Assembly: GCA_003160115.1 (NCBI GenBank)
Contig: PLQL01000024.1
Coordinates: 103,872 to 148,550 of the forward strand
DNA: 44,679 nucleotides
Source: Acidimicrobiaceae bacterium
Lineage (GTDB): Bacteria; Actinomycetota; Acidimicrobiia; Acidimicrobiales; RAAP-2
Direction of reading: 5' to 3'
The first letter of the stretch is position 1, and each line of letters begins with the position of its first letter. The notes beneath the pieces were generated by a model, which saw only the letters and a program-made list of their open reading frames with translations, was not told the DNA's origin and ran no database searches. A program made the translations under genes and the position numbers. Below, piece after piece: positions 1 through 9,069 of this stretch.

Positions 1-926
1 GCCGCGTCCTGCTCGTCCAGGTGCTCGAGCATCAGCACCGCCGAGGAGACCGCCGCCAGTGGGTTGGCCCTTCCCGTCCCCTCGATGTCGTGCGCGGCGC
101 CGTGCACTGGTTCGAAAAGCGACGCACCGGTACGCGCGGGGTTGAGATTGGCGCTCGCTGCGAAGCCGATACCGCCGGTGACCGCCCCGGCGAGGTCCGA
201 GAGGATGTCACCGAAGAGATTGTCGGTCACGATGACCCCGTAACGTTCGGGACTCTCGACCAAATAGATGCAGGCCGCGTCCACGTGGTTGTAGTCGGCC
301 TCGACGCCCGGGTACTCCTTGGACACCTCGCGCACCACGCGGTTCCAGAGATCGCCGGCGAACGTGAGCACGTTGGTCTTATGCACGAGGGTGAGCTTCG
401 GACGCTCCAGCGCTGCGGCTCGCTCGAAGGCGTAGCGCACGCAGCGTTCGACTCCGAAACGCGTGTTGACTGACCCCTGGGTCGCGATCTCGTGTGGGGT
501 GCCGTAACGCAGGACGCCACCCTCGCCCGCGTAGGGACCCTCGGTGTTCTCGCGCACGATGGCGAACTCACAGCCCTGGGCGATGGATCCCGACACGCCA
601 CGAAACGGCCGGTAGTTGATGAAGAGGTCCAGGCCGAAACGAAGGCGAAGCAGCAAACCGCGTTCGAGCACCCCACCGGGGATGCGCGTGTCGCCAATGG
701 CGGGTCCGATCGCCCCGAGAAGAATGGCGTCGTAGCCTCGCAGTTCCTCCAAGGTCTTGTCGTCAAGTATGAAGCCGTCTCGGAGGTAGCGCGCGGCGCC
801 GAGTTCATAGGGCGTCGCGTCAATGATCACGCCCGCGGCCGCCACGACCTTGAGCGCGGCGTCGATGACCTCGGGTCCGATGCCGTCACCACCGAGCACG
901 GCCACGCGATGGGTGCGCTGGTTCAT
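1..926 (-). CDS. leuB: 3-isopropylmalate dehydrogenase, 3' end cut by window edge
   Basis: Oxidatively decarboxylates 3-isopropylmalate to 2-oxoisocaproate with NAD, the third step of leucine synthesis in the cytosol. The visible 308 codons hold the family motifs in order: GDGIGPEV near the N-terminus, the GLLLRLRFGLDLFINYRP substrate-binding region, RENTEGPYAGEGG, DNLFGDILSDLAG with the metal-binding aspartates, and FEPVHGAAHDIEGTG near the end. The ATG at 926 follows a GGAGAC ribosome site. The reading frame stays open to base 1, so the last few dozen residues lie outside the window. It is separated from leuCD by a divergent promoter region shared with greA. Tartrate or isocitrate dehydrogenases are homologous, but the leu neighbours make LeuB by far the best call. 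Confidence 0.93.
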   Translation of the reverse strand, partial: MNQRTHRVAVLGGDGIGPEVIDAALKVVAAAGVIIDATPYELGAARYLRDGFILDDKTLEELRGYDAILLGAIGPAIGDTRIPGGVLERGLLLRLRFGLDLFINYRPFRGVSGSIAQGCEFAIVRENTEGPYAGEGGVLRYGTPHEIATQGSVNTRFGVERCVRYAFERAAALERPKLTLVHKTNVLTFAGDLWNRVVREVSKEYPGVEADYNHVDAACIYLVESPERYGVIVTDNLFGDILSDLAGAVTGGIGFAASANLNPARTGASLFEPVHGAAHDIEGTGRANPLAAVSSAVLMLEHLDEQDA

Positions 927-1013
927 TGCTCGTCGTCTCCTCGGTTCCCACCATTTTGGTCGCTGAGCCGACGTCGTCGCAAACTTGAGGCGTCCCGGAT
1001 GCCGTTCCGTCGG

Positions 1014-1019
1014 TAGAAT
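1014..1019 (+). promoter_or_regulatory. candidate -10 element for greA-leuCD
   Basis: TAGAAT matches the TAnnnT -10 pattern and would place the transcript start about 24 nt before the greA ATG. I see no well-placed -35 hexamer, so this is tentative. The 123-nt gap also has to hold the leuB promoter on the other strand. Confidence 0.35.
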
Positions 1020-1049
1020 CGGGTCTTCTCCACTAGTTGAGGTAACCCC

Positions 1050-1526
1050 ATGGCGGCCGAAATCCACCGCATCACCCAAGAAACACTGGACAAGTTGAAG
1101 GCCGAATACCTCGAACTGACCACGGTCGGTCGAACGGAGATTGCGCGCGTCATCGAGTCGGCACGACTGCTCGGCGACCTGAGCGAAAACGGTGACTATC
1201 ACGCCGCCAAGGACACCCAGGGCAAGATGGAGTCGAGGATCCGCCAGATCGACAACGTGATCCGAAACCACGAAATAGTCGAGCGCGATAGCAACGCCGA
1301 CGTGGTCCAGCACGCCACGATCGTCAAGGTCATCTACGAGGGCGACGACGACGCCGACTTCCAAGAATTCTTCATCGGCTCGATCGAAGAGAAGCCCGAG
1401 AACGTTCTCGTCGCCTCGCCCACCTCGCCACTAGGTGCCGCACTGCTCGAGCGCCGGGTCGGTGAGACGGTCGACTACGAAGCCCCTTCGGGCATCTTGC
1501 GAGTGAAGATCGTGGGGCTGCGTTAA
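1050..1526 (+). CDS. greA: transcription elongation factor GreA
   Basis: Rescues backtracked RNA polymerase by stimulating cleavage of the nascent transcript in the secondary channel. The 158-residue protein has the usual GreA length. An N-terminal coiled-coil (about residues 1-75) carries [16 protein letters not shown] with the acidic tip residues (D and E) of the family. The C-terminal FKBP-like domain ends in a [11 protein letters not shown] strand. The ATG at 1050 is preceded by a TTGAGGT ribosome site. Its stop lies two bases before the GTG of leuC, so greA and leuCD are probably co-transcribed, an unusual partner for a leucine operon. Confidence 0.93.
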   Translation: MAAEIHRITQETLDKLKAEYLELTTVGRTEIARVIESARLLGDLSENGDYHAAKDTQGKMESRIRQIDNVIRNHEIVERDSNADVVQHATIVKVIYEGDDDADFQEFFIGSIEEKPENVLVASPTSPLGAALLERRVGETVDYEAPSGILRVKIVGLR

Positions 1527-1528
1527 TC

Positions 1529-2935
1529 GTGGCCGGACAGACGCTCTTTGAAAAAATCTGGAATCAGCACGTCGTGGCCTCACCCGAGGGTGAGCCCACG
1601 CTTTTGTACATCGATCTGCACCTGGTCCACGAGGTCACCAGTCCCCAGGCCTTTGACGGACTGCGCCTGAACGGCCGGGGCGTGCGTCGCCCAGACCTCA
1701 CTCTCGCCACCGCCGACCACAACGTGCCCACCGACCCGATCTCTACGCCCGTAAAGGACCCGGTCTCACGACGTCAACTCGAAGCACTCGAAGAGAACTG
1801 TCGCGAGTTCAATATCACCGTCTTTCCGCGCGGTCACGAGAACCAGGGCATCGTTCACATAATCGGACCCGAACTCGGTGTCACGCAACCCGGTATGACC
1901 ATCGTGTGCGGCGACTCACACACGTCCACGCACGGCGCCTTTGGTGCGCTCGCCTTCGGCATCGGTACCAGCGAGGTGGAACACGTCCTGGCGACCCAGA
2001 CCCTCCCCCAGCAAAAGGCCCAGACCATGTCGGTCACGGTGCGGGGCAAGGCGCCCTCGGGCGTGAGCGCCAAGGACATCGTGCTCGCCATCGTCGGACG
2101 CTTAGGCACCGGCGGAGGTGCGGGCCACGTGCTCGAGTACCGCGGCGAAGCCATCACCGACTTGTCGATGGAAGGCCGCATGACCGTCTGCAACATGAGC
2201 ATCGAGGCAGGTGCGAGAGCGGGACTCGTCGCGGTGGACGACAAGACCATCGACTACTTGCGTGGACGTCCCGGGGTGCCCGAAGGCGAAGCGTTCGAGC
2301 GACTCGCCGAGCATTGGCGTAGCTACGTGAGCGATAAGGACGCCGTCTATGACCGCGAGATCGTGATCGAGGCGAGTGAGTTAGTGCCGTACGTCACGTG
2401 GGGCACCAATCCCGCCCAGGTGGTGGCCCTCGACGGCGTCGTGCCCTCACCCAACGAGTTCGACGATCCCGACGAACGAAACGCCTCCGAGCGTTCACTC
2501 GACTACATGGGTCTCGCACCGGGAGAGCCGATTCGATCGATCCCGGTCGACGTGGTCTTCATCGGTTCGTGCACCAACGCACGCATCGAAGACCTGCGAG
2601 CGGCCGCGGTCGTGGCGCGTGGCCAGCGCGTGGCGCCGGGCGTTCGCGCCCTGGTCGTGCCCGGTTCGCACCGGGTCAAGCGTCAAGCCGAAGAAGAAGG
2701 ACTCGACGAGATCTTTCTCGCCGCGGGTTTCGAATGGCGTGAACCGGGCTGCTCGATGTGTTTGGGGATGAATCCCGATCAACTCGGTCAAGGCCAACGC
2801 AGCGCTTCCACGTCGAACCGTAACTTCGAGGGTCGTCAAGGTCGAGGAGGCCGCACGCACCTGGTCTCGCCAGTCGTCGCGGCGGCAACGGCGATCCTCG
2901 GTCACTTCGCCTCACCCGAGGACGTGAACGGATGA
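1529..2935 (+). CDS. leuC: 3-isopropylmalate dehydratase, large subunit
   Basis: With LeuD it isomerises 2- to 3-isopropylmalate in leucine synthesis, using a [4Fe-4S] cluster. The 468-residue protein has the aconitase-family length. Cluster ligands are visible as Cys348 in [11 protein letters not shown] and Cys408/Cys411 in GCSMCLGMN. The substrate-binding segment [21 protein letters not shown] is also present. The start is a GTG two bases after the greA stop. leuD overlaps its last codon by four bases (ATGA), which implies translational coupling of the two subunits. Homoaconitase-type paralogues exist, but the leuD and leuB context fixes the call. Confidence 0.95.
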   Translation: MAGQTLFEKIWNQHVVASPEGEPTLLYIDLHLVHEVTSPQAFDGLRLNGRGVRRPDLTLATADHNVPTDPISTPVKDPVSRRQLEALEENCREFNITVFPRGHENQGIVHIIGPELGVTQPGMTIVCGDSHTSTHGAFGALAFGIGTSEVEHVLATQTLPQQKAQTMSVTVRGKAPSGVSAKDIVLAIVGRLGTGGGAGHVLEYRGEAITDLSMEGRMTVCNMSIEAGARAGLVAVDDKTIDYLRGRPGVPEGEAFERLAEHWRSYVSDKDAVYDREIVIEASELVPYVTWGTNPAQVVALDGVVPSPNEFDDPDERNASERSLDYMGLAPGEPIRSIPVDVVFIGSCTNARIEDLRAAAVVARGQRVAPGVRALVVPGSHRVKRQAEEEGLDEIFLAAGFEWREPGCSMCLGMNPDQLGQGQRSASTSNRNFEGRQGRGGRTHLVSPVVAAATAILGHFASPEDVNG

Positions 2936-3555
2936 AGCCGGTTCGCGTGATCGAGGGCCGCGCCGTCCCTCTGGAACGCTCGGACGTCGACACCGACCAG
3001 ATCATTCCTTCGGACTGGTTGAAGCGAGTCGAACGAACGGGATTCGGTCGTGGACTCTTCAGCGAATGGCGCGACGACCCGAGCTTCGTCTTGAACGACC
3101 AGCGATACGTCGGGGCGAACATCCTCGTCGCCGGACCGCGCTTCGGAACCGGATCGTCACGCGAGCACGCGGTGTGGGCTCTCATGGACTACGGCTTCGC
3201 CGCCGTGGTGGCGCCGTCCTTCGGGGACATCTTTCGCAACAATTCATCCAAGCAGGGCCTCGTCATTGTCCAGTTGGCCCAAGAAGACGTCGACGAACTG
3301 ACGCGACTCGTCAAGGAGGACTCCACGCGCCTGGTCATCGTTGACGTCGACCAGATGCAGGTGGAGGTGCCCCAAGTGGACTGGCACCGTTCCTTCGCGC
3401 TCGATCCTATGATCCGCGAACGACTCCTCTATGGCTGGGACGATATCGGCCTCACGATGCGCCGCGAGGCGTCGATCACCTCTTTCGAGGAGCGGTCGAC
3501 GGCTCCCACGCTGGAGGGCGTCTTTGACGGCGCGGGCCACGTCATCGCCCGCTGA
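2932..3555 (+). CDS. leuD: 3-isopropylmalate dehydratase, small subunit
   Basis: Small swivel-domain partner of LeuC. The 207 residues include the typical [30 protein letters not shown] region, in which GSSREHA forms the substrate-contacting loop, and [12 protein letters not shown]. Residues near the start ([15 protein letters not shown]) are characteristic of LeuD. It overlaps leuC by four bases and is the last leu gene of this operon. A short wobble-containing hairpin follows 15 bases after the stop. Confidence 0.95.
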   Translation: MKPVRVIEGRAVPLERSDVDTDQIIPSDWLKRVERTGFGRGLFSEWRDDPSFVLNDQRYVGANILVAGPRFGTGSSREHAVWALMDYGFAAVVAPSFGDIFRNNSSKQGLVIVQLAQEDVDELTRLVKEDSTRLVIVDVDQMQVEVPQVDWHRSFALDPMIRERLLYGWDDIGLTMRREASITSFEERSTAPTLEGVFDGAGHVIAR

Positions 3556-3570
3556 GGATTCGATGTTTCA

Positions 3571-3590
3571 CCGGTGACCTTGGTCACTGG
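3571..3590 (+). terminator. hairpin after leuD
   Basis: CCGGTGACC-TT-GGTCACTGG gives a nine-pair stem including one G-U pair and a two-base loop, just after the leuD stop. No U-run follows, so it may be a weak or factor-dependent terminator, or simply a stabilising 3' hairpin. Confidence 0.35.
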
Positions 3591-3664
3591 CAATGGGTTC
3601 GCACCGGACCCATAATCGACTCATACTGGAGTTGGGTGACGCCCGTCGCCCAAGAAAGGGTGCG

Positions 3665-4324
3665 ATGACCGACGCCGTGAACCGTCTGACCCATCCTGAC
3701 ACCACGAGCGAAGGGTCGCCCTCCATGGCCAAGCCCTACCCCGCCCAGCTCGAATGCGACATCATGACGGTGACCGGCGTGAAATTGCACATGCGTCCGA
3801 TCCGGCCCGACGACGCACAAAGTCTCGTGAACTTCCACCTTCAGCTCTCGTCGGGTTCGATCTACCGGCGATACTTCGCCGTGCACCCCGAGCTCTCGGC
3901 CAAAGAGGTCGAACACCTCACCACGGTCGACTACGTCGACCGATTCGCCTACATCATCGAAGACGGTGAGGAGTTGGTCGCTGTCGGCCGTTACGACCGA
4001 ATCCCCAAGACCACCGACGCCGAGGTCGCGTTCCTCGTCACCGACCATTACCAACACCACGGCATAGGGATCCTCCTGCTCTGGCACCTCGCGCGCGCGG
4101 CGAGACCCAACGGCATCACGCACTTCGTCGCCGAGACCCAAGCGGATAATCGCGGCATGCTCGGGGTGTTTCGAGATTCGGGCTACCCACTCACCACGAG
4201 CATCGAAGACGAGATCGTCAGTCTGCGCTTTCCAATACAGTCCACCGAACAGAGTCACGCCCACTTCCTTCGACGCACGACGTTGTTCGAACCCGAAGAA
4301 CCCGGCGACGAAGGGTCTTCGTAA
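3665..4324 (+). CDS. GNAT-family N-acetyltransferase
   Basis: Predicted acetyl-CoA-dependent acetyltransferase of 219 residues. The acetyl-CoA pyrophosphate loop is visible as YQHHGIGILLL (Q-x-x-G-x-G). A preceding beta strand, TDAEVAFLVTD, and a following helix, HLARAARPNGI, fit the GNAT core. The N-terminal part (VKLHMRPIRPDDA) is the usual first GNAT strand. I chose ATG 3665 because an AAAGGG site lies just upstream; an in-frame ATG at 3593 would add 24 unlikely residues. The stop overlaps the ATG of the deacetylase gene (TAATG). That pairing suggests a protein-lysine acetylation role analogous to AcuA/AcuC of Bacillus, but the substrate is not visible here. Confidence 0.85.
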   Translation: MTDAVNRLTHPDTTSEGSPSMAKPYPAQLECDIMTVTGVKLHMRPIRPDDAQSLVNFHLQLSSGSIYRRYFAVHPELSAKEVEHLTTVDYVDRFAYIIEDGEELVAVGRYDRIPKTTDAEVAFLVTDHYQHHGIGILLLWHLARAARPNGITHFVAETQADNRGMLGVFRDSGYPLTTSIEDEIVSLRFPIQSTEQSHAHFLRRTTLFEPEEPGDEGSS

Positions 4325-5352
4325 TGCTCATCATCAACGGCAGTACCGACGACGCCGGACACGAGGACCCTGGACATCCCGAGCGGCCCGAACGTCTCGC
4401 CGCGGTCCTGGCGGGCGTCGAGGACCTTCACCTCGGCGACGATCTGCTGGCCGTCGCCCCGTACGCCGCCTCGCGGTCCGAGCTCGTTCGTGTTCACGAG
4501 AGCACGTACCTCGACCAGTTGGGCGCGTTCTGCTACGAGGGCGGAGGTGACCTCGACGAGGACACCTACGCCACCTACGACTCGTGGTCGCTCGCTCAGT
4601 ACGCCGCGGGCGCGGGACTAGCGGTCGTTAGGGAAATGCGAATCCGTGGTGACGGTGTCGGATTCGTCGCCGTGCGCCCTCCAGGACACCACGCCCTGCG
4701 CGACCGCGCCATGGGTTTCTGTCTCCTAAACAACATCGCGGTGACGGCCGCCGAACTCACGAGTCTGGGCGAACGCGTCCTGATCATCGATTGGGACGTG
4801 CACCACGGCAACGGGACCCAGGCCATTTTCTGGGAGGACCCCAACGTGCTGTACGTGTCTACGCACCAGTGGCCGCTGTTTCCCGGCAGTGGCGCGCCGT
4901 TTGAGATCGGTGGACTGAACGCCCTCGGCGCGACCGTGAACCTGCCGCTTCCGCCTGGTGCCACCGGTGACGTCCTGCGCCAGGCCCTCGAAGAGACCGC
5001 CGTACCGGCAATTGACGAATTCAAACCCACGTGGGTGCTGGTCTCGGCGGGCTTTGACGCGCACCGGGCCGACCCGATGGCCGACCTCGCCCTGTCGAGC
5101 GGCGACTTCGCCCAGATGGCCACGTTCGCGGCGAGTCACGCACCGGCGCCCGGTCGCATCGCGTTATTCCTCGAAGGAGGCTACGACCTGGCCGCCCTTC
5201 GTTCGTCGGTCAACGCCACTCTCGGATCGCTGTTGGGGGATGGCGTCGCGAGTGAAAACCCCACGAGTGGAGGACCCGGCGCCGACGTAGTGCGAAGTAC
5301 CAGGGAAACCCGTCTCGCGGCACTGCGAATCGCCCACGACGCGGGTCAGTAA
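4324..5352 (+). CDS. histone-deacetylase-family (AcuC/HDAC-like) deacetylase
   Basis: Zinc-dependent amidohydrolase of the arginase/deacetylase fold, 342 residues. The active-site histidine pair is in RPPGHHALRD (His122/His123). DWDVHHGNGTQ supplies zinc ligands Asp158 and His160, and the third ligand is Asp245 in SAGFDAHRADP. The catalytic tyrosine is in LEGGYDLAALR. All key residues are therefore present and the enzyme should be active. Members remove acetyl groups from protein lysines or from polyamines and related small molecules; sequence alone does not separate these. It is translationally coupled to the upstream GNAT gene and lies 9 bases before the USP gene, so an acetylation cycle is the simplest reading. 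Confidence 0.9.
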   Translation: MLIINGSTDDAGHEDPGHPERPERLAAVLAGVEDLHLGDDLLAVAPYAASRSELVRVHESTYLDQLGAFCYEGGGDLDEDTYATYDSWSLAQYAAGAGLAVVREMRIRGDGVGFVAVRPPGHHALRDRAMGFCLLNNIAVTAAELTSLGERVLIIDWDVHHGNGTQAIFWEDPNVLYVSTHQWPLFPGSGAPFEIGGLNALGATVNLPLPPGATGDVLRQALEETAVPAIDEFKPTWVLVSAGFDAHRADPMADLALSSGDFAQMATFAASHAPAPGRIALFLEGGYDLAALRSSVNATLGSLLGDGVASENPTSGGPGADVVRSTRETRLAALRIAHDAGQ

Positions 5353-5361
5353 GGAGAGGAC

Positions 5362-5772
5362 ATGAAACCGATTCACACTATCGCCGTCGGGTTCGACGGA
5401 TCCGCGGACTCGAAGGTCGCCGTGCGTTGGGCCCTCACGCTCGCACGTCACTACGACGCGCACGTCGTCGTCGCGCACGCGGTCGGTCTACTCGGACGCT
5501 TTGACGCGAAAAACGTCGCGGTGGAACTCGAAGAGTCCCTCCTCGCGCTCTGTGACGAATGCGGGCTCGAGCACGCACGCGCACGCCTGGAAATCACCGA
5601 CGGCGACGCGTGTTCGGTGATGCTGCGAATGGCCGAACCCCCTATAAGTGCGGACTTGCTCGTCGTGGGGACCAGAGGACAAGGAGCACACGCGGGACTT
5701 CTGCTCGGCAGCACCAGCCTCGAACTCGCCGAGCACTCACCAATACCTCTGGTGATCGTTCCCAGCTCCTAA
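5362..5772 (+). CDS. universal stress protein, UspA family
   Basis: Single-domain USP of 136 residues. The ATP-binding signature G-x2-G-x9-G(S/T) is intact in the C-terminal part (GTRGQG, then GST), and the N-terminal strand TIAVGFDGSADSKVAVRWA carries the usual Asp and small residues. This points to the ATP-binding subclass. The ATG follows an AGGAGAGG ribosome site 9 bases after the deacetylase stop, so it is the third gene of the operon. In some actinobacteria USPs are known acetylation targets, which makes the company of an acetyltransferase and a deacetylase suggestive, but this is inference. Confidence 0.9.
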   Translation: MKPIHTIAVGFDGSADSKVAVRWALTLARHYDAHVVVAHAVGLLGRFDAKNVAVELEESLLALCDECGLEHARARLEITDGDACSVMLRMAEPPISADLLVVGTRGQGAHAGLLLGSTSLELAEHSPIPLVIVPSS

Positions 5773-5782
5773 ATCGAGCAAG

Positions 5783-6811
5783 TCAGTCTTCGGCGACTTC
5801 ACGCCACAAGTCGATATGACTTTCGCGAGCGAACTGGTCTATCCGGTCGAGTTCGTCTTTGGTGAAGCCGAGGTTGTCGAGCGCACCGAGATTCTCGTCG
5901 AGCTGGCGCACGCTGCTCGCACCAAGCACCACCGAGGTCACGCGCGCATCACGCAGCGCCCACGCAATCGCCATCTGGGAGAGTTTCTGACCTCGGATCT
6001 CGGCGATGGCCGCGAGTCCTCGGACCTTTTTCAGGTTTTCCTCGCTCAGCATGTCCGCGCTGAGCGAGGTGGCCTTTGACGCGCGTGATCCTTCGGGCAC
6101 GCCGTGCAGATAACGGTCGGTGAGAATACCTTGAGCGAGTGGCGAAAACGCGATGCAGCCCACGCCCTCTTCGGCCAAGACGTCGAGCAGCCGCTCCTCG
6201 ATCCAACGATTGAACATTGAATAGGAGGGCTGATGAATCAACAGCGGCGTGCCGAGTCGGCGAAGGATCTCGACGGCCTCCTTGGTTCGCTCGTCGGAGT
6301 AGGAGGATATCCCGACGTAGAGGGCCTTACCCTGTCGCACCGCCGTGTCGAGGGCGCCCATGGACTCTTCGAGGGGGGTGTCCTTGTCGAAGTGGTGGTG
6401 ATAGAAGATGTCGACGTAGTCGAGGCCCATTCGACGGAGGCTCTGGTCGAGGCTCGCCAACAAGTACTTACGCGAGCCGAGGTCACCGTAGGGCCCGGGC
6501 CACATGTCCCAGCCCGCCTTAGTGGAGATGACGAGTTCGTCGCGCAGACCGGTAAAGTCTTCGCGCAAGAGACGACCGAAGTTGATCTCCGCGCTCCCGT
6601 AGGGCGGTCCGTAATTGTTGGCGAGGTCGAAGTGGGTGATCCCCCGGTCGAACGCGCGACGGAGGATCGAACGCTGCACGTCAACGGGGACATCGTCACC
6701 GAAGTTATGCCAGAGACCGAGTGATATCGCCGGTAGCAGCAGTCCGCTGCGTCCCGTTCGACGATACGTCATTGCGTCATAACGAGTGGGGGAAGGTTGA
6801 AACGTGCTCAT
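5783..6811 (-). CDS. aldo/keto reductase, GPR/YghZ type
   Basis: NADPH-dependent aldehyde reductase of 342 residues, close in motif order to E. coli YghZ, an L-glyceraldehyde-3-phosphate reductase that also reduces methylglyoxal. Shared segments include LPAISLGLWHNFG, THFDLANNYGPP, NFGRLLREDF and GSRKYLLASLDQSL. The AKR tetrad is readable: Asp and Tyr in FDLANNYG, Lys in ISTKAG, His in FYHHHFD. I chose ATG 6811 over an in-frame start at 6844 because a -10 box lies exactly six bases upstream, implying a leaderless message; the longer form would start upstream of that -10 box. It converges with the USP gene, with 10 bases between stops. Confidence 0.9.
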   Translation of the reverse strand: MSTFQPSPTRYDAMTYRRTGRSGLLLPAISLGLWHNFGDDVPVDVQRSILRRAFDRGITHFDLANNYGPPYGSAEINFGRLLREDFTGLRDELVISTKAGWDMWPGPYGDLGSRKYLLASLDQSLRRMGLDYVDIFYHHHFDKDTPLEESMGALDTAVRQGKALYVGISSYSDERTKEAVEILRRLGTPLLIHQPSYSMFNRWIEERLLDVLAEEGVGCIAFSPLAQGILTDRYLHGVPEGSRASKATSLSADMLSEENLKKVRGLAAIAEIRGQKLSQMAIAWALRDARVTSVVLGASSVRQLDENLGALDNLGFTKDELDRIDQFARESHIDLWREVAED

Positions 6812-6817
6812 GCGTTG

Positions 6818-6846
6818 ATGGTACTTGCGTGAAGTTGCCCTCACAA
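6818..6846 (-). promoter_or_regulatory. promoter of the aldo/keto reductase (leaderless)
   Basis: Read on the minus strand: TTGTGA, a 17-base spacer, TACCAT, then six bases and the ATG at 6811. The spacing predicts transcription starting at or next to the start codon. No Shine-Dalgarno sequence is present. Confidence 0.55.
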
Positions 6847-6851
6847 GAGCA

Positions 6852-6879
6852 CGCTCCCTTCGCCATGGCGAAGGGAGCG
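6852..6879 (-). terminator. 28-base perfect palindrome after the secreted-protein gene
   Basis: CGCTCCCTTCGCC-AT-GGCGAAGGGAGCG is a perfect 13-pair inverted repeat 47 bases after the stop of the secreted-protein gene. There is no long U-run on either side, so it is probably a hairpin terminator of the U-poor type. It lies just upstream of the aldo/keto reductase promoter, so an operator role is a less likely alternative. Confidence 0.5.
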
Positions 6880-6926
6880 CGCTCGATGACCAAAACTAAG
6901 GTCAACGTGATTGGCTTAAGGCTGAA

Positions 6927-8903
6927 CTATTTGACGATCGTCACGTGACCAATGTACGCACGTGAGCTTCCTCCCGTGACCGTGACCGTTGCGGTGAACG
7001 GCGCGCGGTTTGGATTCAATACGAAGAACGCGCGGGCGGCACCAGCGATCGTAATGGTCAGATTCTTAGAGGAGTTCGCATCGAGAGTCACCGCAACGCG
7101 ACCAATGAGAATCGTCGCACGCGTGATTGCGCGGCTATTGGCCTTCATACGTCCGGTCACTACTGCCGTGACCGTTGCGGTGTCGCGGCACGAAGCCGCT
7201 GCGCACGTGAAGTGTATGAGCAAGCCCTTCTGATTAGCTGCGATTGCGGCCCTCTTTGTCGCCACCTGGGCGATACCGTTCCCAACACTGAAAGTCACGG
7301 TCGTTGCGGCTGACGAAGCGGGGACGTACGTTGTGTCACCGGCCTTGGTAGCGGTGACGCTACACGTACCCACCGTCGAAGCCGATAGGGAACTACCACT
7401 CACGGCACAACCAGTGGCGGTGCCGTTAGCCACCGTGTAAGAAACTGCTCCCGTGCCTGAGCCGCCGCTCGTTACAAGCGTGAGTGGCGTACCGACCGAG
7501 CCGGTAACGCTCGTGAGCGAAAGCGCGGTCTGAGCCGTACCCACGTAGAGCGTGAAGGTCCACGTACCTGAGTCACCCGAAACGTCAGAGTCGGTACCCG
7601 AGATGGTGTAAGTTCCCACGGCCAGCGTGGTCGTACTAGTCACCAGGCCCGTGGGCGAGATACTCACTCCGGTCACGGGCGCCGAGGACTCGACGAAGTT
7701 CGTCGTGCCGTTGTTGCCGGTCACGACGAGTTGCGTGCTCGCGGCAGTGCCTGGAGCGACGACAGCCGACGTGGGCGCTGCTTGGGTGATTGGACCGAGC
7801 GCCGCATTGAAGTTGAAGGACGCGTCAATCCACGTCTTGCCCGCGGGAGCTGGACCACAATCACCAGTCGCGTTCGCGTCGTTGCTGGGATAGGGCGTGA
7901 AGTTCAACTCGCAAAGATACGCCTTATAGGCCGTACCCAGTTTGAGCGAGCCAGGAACGCTGATCGTACCCCCGAGGACCGGCGCGTGCAGCGTCGTTCC
8001 GTCGTAGCAGTCATTGGAGATCGTCACACCCGCAGCACTACCGGCAATGGGGATGGTCGTACCCGAAACGAACCAGTTCACCGCAAGGAAAGGCGTCGGT
8101 ACGTCGCCGTAGCCACCGGTCGAGGCGCACGTGGTAGGAGGTGCCTGGGGCACCGCCGGAATGGCGAGGGCCTGGATCTCTTGAATGGCATCTGCCCACC
8201 AGTAACCGGTGTTCCCCGTGGCGTCACTCACCTTGATAGTGCTTCCCGGCACGCCACTCGCGGACGTGGCAATTGTGGGTGCATTGGGGGGCGTTGCTTG
8301 GGTGGCGAAATTCAACAGGTACTGCGCCCCGGAGATTGGCGAAAGCGCGGAACTCGCTACTGCAATGTCGCATCCAAACAGACCTTCATTTATTTGCGTC
8401 TGCGTTGGCGCGCAGGCCGCCTGGGAGTCTGTCGCGACAAAAGTTGCGGGCACCGTGAAGACACTGATCGTGCATTGGCCGGCCGTAGCGGCTGGACAGT
8501 TGGTGTCCGCGGGGCTCGCGGTGAACGAACCAATGGCATTCGTGTCTGCCTCGGTCTGTTGATTGACCGTCGTGGTCACCACGGCCGCGAGAAGTGACGC
8601 TTCAGCGACGAACGCTGGATTCAGTGCCGGAGTCCCCGAAATGTTGCAGTCAAGGGTGATCTTGGTCGTTCCAGGCGTGACGCCGTAGATCAAGGTTCCC
8701 GCGACCGCACCGGTGCCCGCCGTGACGCTCACGTTGCAGGGAGCAGTGACGATTCGAGGCAACGAGCTCGCCGAGGCCGGTGAGATCGAACTCGCGACGA
8801 AGCCACCTATAAGCGCCACTGAGGCGGACGCCACCACGAGCAACGACGTGAACCGGGAGCGGATTGACCGCGTGTCCCTGCTGTTTCTATTCGCTATTCT
8901 CAT
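6927..8903 (-). CDS. large secreted protein with Ig-like domains
   Basis: Unrecognised exported protein of 658 residues. The N-terminus is a Sec signal peptide: Arg-rich (residues 1-17), a hydrophobic core (about 20-38) and a likely cleavage after SPASA near residue 45. The long middle part is Ala/Thr/Pro-rich with scattered Cys. Two bacterial Ig-like segments lie in the C-terminal half, one starting near APTSAVVAPGTAASTQLVV, the other containing CSVTATKAGDTTYVPASSA. A beta-rich Cys-containing segment forms the end. There is no C-terminal membrane anchor or sortase motif. I chose ATG 8903 because it opens the signal peptide and follows AAGGG; the open frame runs 68 codons further upstream without coding character. 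Adhesion or surface-layer roles are possible, but none can be assigned. Confidence 0.8.
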   Translation of the reverse strand: MRIANRNSRDTRSIRSRFTSLLVVASASVALIGGFVASSISPASASSLPRIVTAPCNVSVTAGTGAVAGTLIYGVTPGTTKITLDCNISGTPALNPAFVAEASLLAAVVTTTVNQQTEADTNAIGSFTASPADTNCPAATAGQCTISVFTVPATFVATDSQAACAPTQTQINEGLFGCDIAVASSALSPISGAQYLLNFATQATPPNAPTIATSASGVPGSTIKVSDATGNTGYWWADAIQEIQALAIPAVPQAPPTTCASTGGYGDVPTPFLAVNWFVSGTTIPIAGSAAGVTISNDCYDGTTLHAPVLGGTISVPGSLKLGTAYKAYLCELNFTPYPSNDANATGDCGPAPAGKTWIDASFNFNAALGPITQAAPTSAVVAPGTAASTQLVVTGNNGTTNFVESSAPVTGVSISPTGLVTSTTTLAVGTYTISGTDSDVSGDSGTWTFTLYVGTAQTALSLTSVTGSVGTPLTLVTSGGSGTGAVSYTVANGTATGCAVSGSSLSASTVGTCSVTATKAGDTTYVPASSAATTVTFSVGNGIAQVATKRAAIAANQKGLLIHFTCAAASCRDTATVTAVVTGRMKANSRAITRATILIGRVAVTLDANSSKNLTITIAGAARAFFVLNPNRAPFTATVTVTGGSSRAYIGHVTIVK

Positions 8904-9069
8904 ATTTTCTACCCTTGCTTGTTGGAGGAAGTTACAACGCACTTCATTAAGTTGGATGATCCCTTGGAGACGATCGAGATCGGATCGATCATCGTGTTCA
9001 CTCGCTGCACAGAAAGTATTTCCGTTGCACGAACCTGCTTCCTTCAGCGATATTTCGCGTCGTGCGCTG

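Noticed and set aside
3584-4264. 226-codon minus-strand frame opposite the GNAT gene
   Set aside because: The translation has no recognisable motifs, and the plus-strand frame carries the full acetyl-CoA binding motif and couples to the next gene.
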